From assembly GCA_022605405.1 (NCBI GenBank), contig JABYQQ010000007.1:124001-188000 (forward strand): a DNA stretch of 64,000 nucleotides. The letters run 5' to 3'. This document shows positions 55,382 to 64,000 of the stretch, piece after piece. Position numbers and translations under genes: made by a program. How positions within the stretch are numbered: position 1 is the first letter of the stretch; the number at the start of each line of letters is the position of its first letter. The stretch comes from Earliella scabrosa. Lineage: Eukaryota > Basidiomycota > Agaricomycetes > Polyporales > Polyporaceae. The notes beneath the pieces are model-generated. The model saw only the letters and a program-made list of their open reading frames with translations, was not told the DNA's origin and did not search any database.

Positions 55382-58300
55382 ATGAGTGTCCGTGCTCCCT
55401 TTCCCATTGCCTCACGAAGAATGCTGACTTAGGCTGCGCAGAACCTAGACGTGCCTATGGAGGACGACGTGCTCAGCGATGTTGTGCCGAGCAATATTGT
55501 TTCGCGTCAGGTGAGGTTTCCTAGACAAACTCCCAGCGTCTTGTCGCTCAATTGGCACCGGAACAGGAGAGCGAGGGCGTGGAGAGCGAGTACGATGAGG
55601 CTGCGGCCGACGAGATGGAGGTGGACGAGCTGCAGAGCGAAGGGGAGAAGGTGAGTAGTCCGTCTCATGCGTGCTCATATCCACAAAACCCCATATCACG
55701 TCCAAACGTGCCCATACATCGCGTCATATTGACTCTGCAATGACTGCGGTTGCCATGACGTTGTGCGGCGCACGAAGGACGCGTTGTAGCCAACTGCCAC
55801 GATGTTCCGTTCGCTGACCACTTCCTCGGGCGCACGACAGGACGGACCGCCCTCACCTTCAAAACTCGCGAAAATGCAGGCGTCGGAAGAGAAGCAGAAG
55901 AAGAAACAGAAGCGGAAGGCTGACGAGGGACAGCTGGCGATGAAGCGGCAAGAGATGGATAAGGCGAAGGTGAGCTCCTCCGGTTGAACTGTTCCTTGCC
56001 GCCCCCACCTGCCCACCTCCCGTGAATCTGAATTGCGGAAAGAGTGTGTGGCGTGCGCGATACCGTGCCGTCGCTTGCTCTTCCTTGTCGTTTTCTCGTG
56101 GGCGCGTGTGGGACACGCGGAGCCATAGCGCAGGGATCCATGTCCATCCATCCACGCTTTGCGGGCGCCTTCCTTCTGCAACCTCGGCAACTCTGTGCAG
56201 GACTGCTAACGCTTTCGCTAGATCTCGGATGCCGTCAAACGTTATTCCTATCTTCTTGGCCAAACAGACCTCTTCAAGCACTTTGTAGACATCAAGGTAA
56301 TGGCACATTCCGCCTGCTTTGCCCCATACCACCTGACCGGCACTTCTCAGAAAGCACGCGATCCCGAGTATGCTGCTATGCTTGATGCTCAGCCGAAGCC
56401 AAAAGGACGAGGCCGGAAAAAGGTTGTGTACGTACCACCATTCGTGTCCTGGGCGACCGATTGCTGTATAGCTCACCTACATTCAGAGACAAGGTCGCAC
56501 GTCATCGGAAGTCGGAGAAGGAGGAGGATGAAGAGTTGTTGAAGGATGGTGAGCTTGCTGCAGATGGAAACGACCAACCGTACGTGTTTGAGGAGTCACC
56601 AAGCTGTGAGTGGTTATTGTTTGTGTTCCTCTGTCTGTTTCTTGACCCGTCTTGACAGATATCCACGGAACCATGAGACCATACCAGCTGCAAGGTCTCA
56701 ACTGGATGGTTTCCCTGCACCACAACGGTCTAAACGGTATCCTCGCTGACGAGATGGTATGCCGCAGTTATCCTGCCTCCGTTCGAGTATTTAACGCGAT
56801 CTCGCCTCCAGGGTCTAGGAAAGACATTGCAGACCATCTCATTCCTTTCATACCTCCGTCATTACCGTGACACTCACGGACCTCACCTTGTCGTGGTGCC
56901 TAAGTCCACTCTACAGAACTGGGCGCGCGAGTTTGAGAAGTGGACACCAGACGTGAACACCGTGCTCCTGACTGGGAGCAAAGAAGAACGTGCAGAGATC
57001 ATCTCGTCGCGGCTGCTCCCACAGGACTTCGACGTGTTAATCACGTCCTACGAGATCTGTCTCATCGAGAAGAGCGCGCTGAAGAAGTTCTCGTTCGAGT
57101 ACATCGTCATCGACGAGGCGCACCGCATCAAGAACGTCGACTCCATCCTCTCCCAGATAGTCCGCTCGTTCATGTCCCGCGGTCGGCTGCTCATCACAGG
57201 GACGCCACTGCAGAACAACATGAAGGAGCTGTTTGCGCTGCTGAACTTCATCTGCCCGGAGATTTTCTCGGACTACGCTGACCTCGAGAGTTTCCTGCAC
57301 AAGGATGATGCTGAGGCGGAGGGCGACGAGGAGAAGAGCAAGAAGGTCGTGGAGGCGCTGCACAAGATCTTGCGGCCATTCCTCTTGCGACGTGTCAAGA
57401 GTGACGTCGAGAAGAACCTCCTTCCAAGTAAGTTCAACACGCATCCTCATCAGGATGACGCTGACGGGCGCGTTTGTGCGTTACAGAGAAGGAGATCAAT
57501 ATCTATGTTGGTCTCACCGAGATGCAGAGGAAGTGGTATCGCTCGGTCCTGGAGAAAGACATCGACGCCGTTAACGGTTCGTCTCACTTCCGCGCGCTAT
57601 GGCTGCCTTGTACTGATGTGATCGTCAGGCCTTACTGGCAAGAAGGAGGGCAAGACACGACTCATGAACATTGTCATGCAGCTTCGCAAAGTCACTTGCC
57701 ATCCCTATCTCTTTGACGGAGCAGAACCAGGACCGCCGTACACCACCGATGAGCATCTCGTCGAGAACTCGGGCAAGATGGTCATTCTCGACAAGCTGCT
57801 CAAGAACATGAAGGCGAAGGGCTCTCGTGTCCTTATCTTCAGCCAAATGAGTCGTATGCTCGATATTCTCGAGGACTACTGCCTGTTCCGTGGATACAGT
57901 ACGTCCAGACGCACGCTGCTTGCTTTGCATAGAACACTCGACTGACTGGGTGCGCAGAGTACTGTCGTATCGACGGTGGCACCGCCCATGATGACCGGAT
58001 AGTAGCCATCGACGAGTACAACAAGCCCGACAGCGAGAAGTTCATCTTCCTGCTCACCACGCGTGCCGGTGGGCTGGGTATCAACCTCACCTCTGCAGAC
58101 ATTGTCGTCCTGTACGACAGTGACTGGAACCCGCAAGCCGATCTGCAGGCCATGGACCGCGCACATCGTATTGGTCAGACGAAGCAGGTGTATGTCTTCC
58201 GATTCATCACGGAAGGCAGCGTTGAGGAGCGCATGCTGGAGCGGGCGGCACAGAAGCTGCGGCTTGATCAGCTCGTCATTCAGCAGGGTCGTACACAGGC

Positions 58301-59921
58301 TACGAAAGGTTAGCATTTCCTCTCGTGGTGTAGAATCCCTCGCTCACACCTGGTTGGTAGCTGCAAACAAAGAAGAGCTGCTTGAGATGATCACGCACGG
58401 GGCGGAACACATTGTCAACTCTTCAGACGAGTGAGTAGCCCCGTTGTCAGCCGAGGTTCTAAGTACTCATCTACATGCACAGCTTGATGATCAACGACGA
58501 CATTGAGGCGATCATCAATCGCGGTGAGGAGCGCACACAACAGTTGAACAGCAAATACGAGGGTCTCTCGTTTGAGGACTTGAGCAACTTCAAGTCCGAA
58601 GCGTCCGTGCAGCAATGGGAGGGCGAGGACTTCCGCGGGCAGCGCAAGACTCTGCAGTTCAACCCGCTCTCGCTCTCGAAGCGTGAGCGGAAGCTCAATT
58701 ACTCGGTCGACAGCTACTTCAAGGAGACTATGCGCGCCGGGCCGTCGAAGACGGAGAAGGCACCCAAGATTCCGAGGGCCCCAAAGCAGATCCAGATGCA
58801 GGACTTCCAGTTCTTCCCTCCGCGACTCGCGGAGCTGCAGGAGCAGGAGCTCGCTGCGCACAAGCGTATGAACGACATCCCCGCTGTAGCGCGTGAGCCC
58901 GCGGGTCCCGAGGACACCCCGGAGAAGCTCGAGGAGGAGCGGAGGGCCGCGCAGGAGGTCATCGACAATGGTTCGTGCTTCCGTCCGGTCGACTCGTATC
59001 ATGCTATCTATGTTGACTGACCTGATGACCCGAACTCACCAGCCGAGCCACTCACCGAAGACCAGCTGCAAGAGAAGGAGGAGCTGATCGCGCAGGGCTT
59101 CGAGGACTGGAGCAGGCGAGACTTCCAGCAATTCATTCGTGCGCTTGAGACCTATGGCTGGTGAGTACCCCGTGTTGCTTCCCGCCGCGTGAGACTGACT
59201 AGAATGCGCTATAGGACGGATGACTATGACCTCCTGGCATCTGAGATTCAGGACAAGTCTGCTGATGACGTCGCAAGATACTACCCCGTCTTCAAGAAGA
59301 AGTGGAAGGAACTTGCGGAGTACCCCCGTATCAAAGCGCGTATCGAGGAGGGCGAGGCAAAACGCAACAAGCGATCAAACCTCGAAGCCTTGCTCGCGAA
59401 GAAGATCGCGTCAGTACGGTACCCCATGCAAGAGCTCGAGCTCAACTACCCCACGACGAAGGGCAAGGTGTACTCTGAGGAGGAAGACAGGTACCTCCTC
59501 TGCCGACTCAACCACTACGGGATGCAGGCCGAGGACGTGTACGAGCGTATCAAGAAGGACATCACGGAGTTCCCCGTGTTCCGCTTTGACTGGTTCTTCA
59601 AGAGCCGGAGCCCGCAGGAGCTGCAGCGGAGATGCAACACGCTGCTAGGCATGATCGAGAAGGAGGCCGAGGGCAAGCAGGCGGAGGAGGTCAAGACCAA
59701 GGGCACGAAGGGCAAGGTGCGTGTCTGATTGATTGCGTGCGCCGCCTGCCCGTGCGCGCGTGGGCTGCGTCAGAGCTTGTTGACTGATTCATGGCACGTT
59801 GTAGAAACGCGGTATCGAGCAGGTCCAGGAGGCTGACAAGGCGGAGCCTTCGCGGTCATCGACACCCACGAGCACGACCGCGGCGTCAGGAAAGCGGGGT
59901 CCGAAAAAGCGGAAGACGTGA
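55382..59921 (+). CDS. ISWI: ISWI-type chromatin-remodelling ATPase
   Basis: Around sixteen exons join in phase. The first is only ATG AGT, giving [20 protein letters not shown]. An acidic and basic N-terminus leads to [18 protein letters not shown] and [20 protein letters not shown]. The ATPase motifs follow: [14 protein letters not shown] (motif I, split by an intron), [14 protein letters not shown] (motif II, DEAH), [11 protein letters not shown] (III), then [29 protein letters not shown] (V) and [20 protein letters not shown] (VI). The C-terminal HAND, SANT and SLIDE modules are present: DYFKET-type [15 protein letters not shown], then [19 protein letters not shown], then [16 protein letters not shown]. 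It ends KRGPKKRKT, a likely nuclear signal. ISWI uses ATP to slide and space nucleosomes in the nucleus. Length, motif order and the C-terminal modules fit the family, and the gene looks intact. Confidence 0.95.
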
Positions 59922-60390
59922 GAGCGCGCGTCCCGCATGTTCGTCCCTGCCGTGGTTGAGTCTCCTTGTGTCTCATGTCTGTACACCTAGCGTTCATTAG
60001 CATATATGTAGAGCGCGACATACACGTCCGTGATTATCGTTGTTTTGTTGCTTAGTTTTCTCCGTTTTCTCACTGCCCGAGTTCGAGTTGTGTGTGAAAT
60101 CGCCATGAGTGCCGATGTGCATCTAGCCCCTAAATCTGGGTTCGGGCTCGATACCGAGCCTCATGCGTCCAAGTTCACAAGCCAAGTCACAAGCGATGGT
60201 AAGTACAGCATGGCGGTACATAGTACATCGTATCGTTCGGCGCTGAAGCACAACAGACATGGTCTCATGGTAGTAACTACACCACAGCTGAGATGGTCCC
60301 GGGCGTCGAGATACGTCTCCACGTCCTGAAGCCAGAATATCAATTGAGCATTATTACCATGTACTGGAAGGCGGCGTCAGTAGTCCTATC
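59922..60390. other. Intergenic region between convergent ISWI and F-box/LRR genes
   Basis: The two genes point at each other, so this 470-base stretch is 3' UTR on both sides. A small frame at 60030-60329 has no recognisable content. Confidence 0.55.
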
Positions 60391-62141
60391 CTAACCTTCG
60401 GGACCAGGATGAATGCAGCTCCGAGTGGAAGACCGGGCCCAGTACTCGCGCTCCTCGCTGCGCACCCTCGCGAACAGCCGGACGAGGCGCGCGGCCTCGT
60501 CCCAGAGCGCGCTGTGCCGCTCACGCATGCGGACGTGCTCGGGCTGGCTGTCGCCCTCGGCGGAGCGCGCGGAGAGGATCTCGAAGGCGGGGTGCGTGCA
60601 ATGCGCAGAGAGGAACGCTGCGACCTCGTCCGGGGCGCAGATCGGGGAGTCGCCGACGTCGAGCGTGAGGAGCTGCGACTCCGGCCGTTCCGTGGAGTCG
60701 GCTCGGAGGGGCTGACAGGAGGCGGAACCTGGAGGGAGGGATGCGTTGATGGGGAGGGAGAGAGAGGTGAGGTCGGGGCAGTGGCGGAAGAGCGGCAGCA
60801 GGCCGTCCAGGGTGACCTCCGAGAGCCTGCCCGCGTGGTAGGGCGGGACGAGGCGTAACGATTGTAACCTTGGGCAGGCGGTGGCCAGCGCGCGGACGAG
60901 GGCGTCGTCCGTGTGGAGGAAGAAGGAGGTTATGTCGAGCTCGGTGAGCTCGGGGCATGATAGGATCGGGGCGAGGGTCGTGCTGTCGAGCGTGCATTCT
61001 GGGTGGTCGAGTGGGGGGAGTGCGTTGAGCGAGCGCATGAGGGGTATGCTGGACGGGAGCGGGAAGGAGAGCTGGAGGGAGGAGAGCACGTCGTGGCTGG
61101 GCGAGCGGCTTAGGGCTGTCAGGAAGGCCTGTAATGCGGCGCTCGGGGGATCGTGGGCGGCACATAACCGGACTTCCGATAATTGAGTGGAGGAGATGGA
61201 CTCGACGAGCGATGTGAGGTTTGGTTCCAGGCGTATCATGCTGACGTGAAGAACGGTGAGACTGGGGAATACCGGGGAAGTCATGGTCGGAAGACGCGCG
61301 TGAAGCTCCGTATTGCGCGGTAGGAAGATTTTCGCTACCGAGAGAGACGGGAGAGTGGCTAGATGCAGCAGCGCGTCGTCGAACAGCGGAAGCATGAGGT
61401 CGATTGTCTCCAGATGGTGCAGCTGGGATACTGCGCGGGAGACGACTGGGTCGATGGGTCCGACTGCAGAGCGACATTGCACCGATAAATTCCGTAGATC
61501 CGGGCACTTCACGTGTAGGGAGCGGAGGATGGGGAGGAGCAATGTATCACTTGGTGGTTGACCGACATGCAGCGTCTTCAGCTTCGGTCCGAGCAAGTGC
61601 CAGCCGTATTCGAAAACGTCCGCGTCCGACTCCTCCCACACGAGCTCCCGAAGGTTGGGCAGGAACCCCCCAGGTCCGTGGCGGTAAAGACATAAAGTGC
61701 ACCATGTGTCGTCGTCGATGTCGGGATCCAGCCCGAACCGCTTGAACGAAGTCACGAACGCCGCGTTCGCGGAAAACCTCTCCCAGTCAGCAGCATCGGG
61801 CGGCCGCGTGATTGCCTGTGCTCGTCCGACGTTACAGGAATCAGCGGCTGTTTCATGGAGGGAGACGGAAACGAGCGTCTTACAATGGCGCTACGATGGT
61901 CGGTGGCATCCACGACCTCTTCCAACCAGACATCGGAGGGCATGCACTGGATGAGCGGTCGGAGGCTGAAGATCCGGCTCCAGAGCACCTTGGACGCGAC
62001 TCGATGGAATGCTCGGCAGGTCGCGTTCAGTACGGCGACCGTTGCCCTGCAGTCCGGATCGTAGCCACCCTCGTACGCGTGCACGCAGATAGTCTTGAGG
62101 ATATATGGGCAGTCAAGACAACGGCGGATGCTCGAAGACAT
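60391..62141 (-). CDS. F-box/leucine-rich repeat protein
   Basis: Two exons from the ATG at 62141 (MSSSIRRCLDCPYILKTICV). The first exon carries an F-box-like N-terminus (CRATVAVLNATCRAFHRVAS then KVLWSRIFSLRPLIQC) and ends DATDHRSAI near 61891. A short intron joins it to AITRPPDAADWERFSANAAF and VTSFKRFGLDPDIDDDTW, both standard in this Agaricomycete family. The long second exon has leucine-rich strands throughout: LPNLRELVWEESD, GPKLKTLHVGQ, CPDLRNLSVQCR, FPSLTVLHVSMIRL, CPELTELDITSFFLH, CPRLQSLRLVPPYH and CPDLTSLSLPINA. The end RSCIHPGPEG is at 60391. It is most likely a substrate adaptor of an SCF ubiquitin ligase. It is a different subfamily from the F-box-like genes at 1-7.6 kb. Confidence 0.85.
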
Positions 62142-63865
62142 GCTGACCGAGGCGGAGAGGGGGACAGAGGAGGAAGAGGCGAAGGGGGTTAATGCTTGCG
62201 TTAGAGAAACGACAGGACACTTACCTTGATATATCCCGACTGCTCGGATATGTGTATGGCTTTCCCCGCTGCGCTATCAACACTTTAAGGGAGAGAGAGT
62301 AAACGCCTCGCGACGCACAGGGATGGTCCGTCCCAGTGCACACCCGATACTGGCAGGAGTGTTTGAGCAGAACGCGAGCCGGCCTTCCTGCGAGCCAGAC
62401 CGGGAGCAGCAGCCATGCGCTGGGCAAGCCGTGGCTGTAATTGTATGTGGCAGATTCGAATGAAGCGGAGCCCAAGAGAGGCCGCGGCGGCGTGCCGCCT
62501 GCCTGTCACGGTTCACCTGTTCGAGTTCCCAGACTGGGCAGGTGTGCGCGAAGCCAGACCGCACGGCGGCAGGTGCGAGGAGCCAGGGAGCCTGTGAGCG
62601 CGGACGCACGCCTGCCCCAGGTCCCTTCGCACATTCGGGAAGCTCGCCGCGTCCGTGTCGGCGGAAGGAGGGGGATGATGTCAACCTCCGATGCGAAACG
62701 GAGAATCGCAGCCCTCGCAGCCTGTCGCCGCCCCGTTCCACATCAAAATCACTCACTGGGAAGATGCGCCCCGGCGTCGCTGTTGCGGCTAGATGCCCTC
62801 GATCGACGACCGCCTGGACCACACGATCGAGTGGGTTGTTAGCGGCGCAGGTACAATGTCATGGTCCGCGCTCCATGGCGGGTCCGAGCGCCAGCAAGCG
62901 TCTCGAGTCGGGTGGTGTATATCCGCGTGCGCAGTGGGCTATCTGAGAGATCTTGCACTCAATCGCAGGAGCCTACTTCGATCACCCGAGTGAATGGCTC
63001 ACGGGGTACCTATCAGCGCGCGCAAGGATTGTTCTGGATTCCACGAATACCATGCCGAGTCGTCACCGTTTCCACCTCCATTGAATGGAGCTGCAGACGG
63101 CTCGCCAAATGGTTCTTAACCTTGCGAGATGAACGCCACGGATATTGGGAAGAAGGGGTACGTTATGAGCGCAGGCCGACCGGTTAGTCAGCTAGCACAC
63201 GCCTACGGGCTGGTCGGAGTAACCGACCAACGCGGGTTCTGGTCTTCGAGACCGGCGTAGCCCATGTATCAGGTGTACACCTCGTTCGGTTGTCGTAAGG
63301 TCGCGTTGCACCAACGTATTACGCTGTAGCATTTAGTGTCTGATCGTGTGGCCGTGATATGATAGGCCCATGGTCGCACAGCGCATCATGCTAGGCATCT
63401 TCCTGATAGTATCCCGCTGCTACGTCAACGTATTCATGGAACAGTGGCCACTCAAGGGCCCTCGAACCAACCCAATCCACTCACAGATACGTTATCCGGA
63501 TCTTGGGTAGTATGTTCTCGCAGGAAGAAGGACTGTGCGGAGCGCAGAACAGTTCTCAGCGCAGATCCATACCCACGGTGGCCATCGCAGCCAGCGGGCC
63601 GTGGCTGTCTTGCCGTTCTTGACTTCGAAGCGCGGCTTCGATCCGTCGTCGTCCTGCGAATTCACTTGATGACCGCTGGGGTAGTTCGAGAACCTCCGAC
63701 GGTGTCGGAGGCTGGCATAATGCGGGTTTGGGCGCACGACGAAGATCAGCGGGTTTATGTACTAGGACGCACCAGTGGCACGCGTACTAGGCAGCACCCG
63801 CGCATATGCATCCTTGCCCCATCTTCCCTCGTCCTCTGATGAGTATAGATGGGCTGCTGCAGCTG
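62142..63865. other. Gene-poor interval, 1.7 kb
   Basis: The promoter of the F-box/LRR gene is expected at the left. Two small hairpins lie near 63211-63260: GGTCGG..CCGACC and GGTC-TTCGA-GACC. They are not part of a tRNA cloverleaf. Frames at 62277-62842 and 63444-63839 show no known domain. Confidence 0.45.
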
Positions 63866-64000
63866 CTACTTCATCTTGCTGGTAAGCTCCTTCTCGCGAT
63901 CTCGACGGAGTGCATGGTTGACGTGGGAGATGTCAGACCGCAACTCGCCAAATTGGTCGTGTGGAGGCTTCCTATTCAACGCCAACCAAGACGTGGACAA
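63866..64000 (-). CDS. 3' end of an unrecognised protein (partial, enters from beyond the window)
   Basis: The minus strand is open from the window edge to a TAG at 63866-63868. It encodes SWLALNRKPPHDQFGELRSD, then HALRRDREKELTSKMK and stop. The charged, helix-forming composition looks protein-like rather than random. No family could be named from 44 residues. Confidence 0.4.
   Translation of the reverse strand: MSTSWLALNRKPPHDQFGELRSDISHVNHALRRDREKELTSKMK

Noticed and set aside
63205..63265. Two adjacent hairpins resembling tRNA arms
   Set aside because: The stems are short and no acceptor stem, anticodon arm or T-loop consensus fits around them.

Overview
This window is nuclear DNA of a filamentous basidiomycete, most likely an Agaricomycete. 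The genes are GC-rich and cut by many short introns of about 50-60 bases with GT..AG ends. The gene families also fit: a DUF6534 membrane protein, OTT_1508-like deaminases, F-box/leucine-rich proteins, divergent expanded G-alpha proteins, and a CCT/ISWI/MAU2 housekeeping set. No plasmid, virus, rRNA, tRNA or CRISPR was seen. Gene models come from reading exons by eye against known family patterns, so exon edges may be off by a few codons.

Layout. 1-6.2 kb: the 5' end of an unknown gene, a tandem pair of F-box-like genes (the first frameshifted), then a divergent G-alpha gene (copy A). 6.4-14.7 kb, minus strand: an F-box protein, the cohesin loader MAU2/SCC4 and an OTT_1508-like deaminase. 14.7-24.5 kb: a DUF6534 seven-helix-type protein (minus), CCT3 chaperonin and an MFS transporter (plus). 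24.7-42.4 kb is accessory: a broken N-terminal copy of the deaminase, G-alpha copy B (minus), a secreted PL4 rhamnogalacturonan lyase (plus), a gene-poor stretch, then an Agaricomycete-family gene whose reading frame runs straight into a decayed G-alpha copy C (plus). 43-48.3 kb: a homeodomain protein and a Ser/Thr-rich single-pass membrane protein. 48.6-52.8 kb: a large P-loop NTPase with a duplicated N-terminal module. 53.1-62.1 kb: a membrane-anchored disordered protein (minus), the ISWI remodeller (plus) and another F-box/LRR protein (minus). The window ends in the 3' end of an unknown minus-strand gene.

How the genes relate. CCT3, MAU2 and ISWI are conserved single-copy functions and look intact. 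Around them lie lineage-specific families that have clearly been duplicating locally. Copies B and C of G-alpha form an inverted pair about 10 kb apart that brackets the lyase gene. The deaminase, F-box pair and NTPase exons also show recent duplication followed by decay. All three G-alpha copies lack the GTPase glutamine of the DVGGQ motif.
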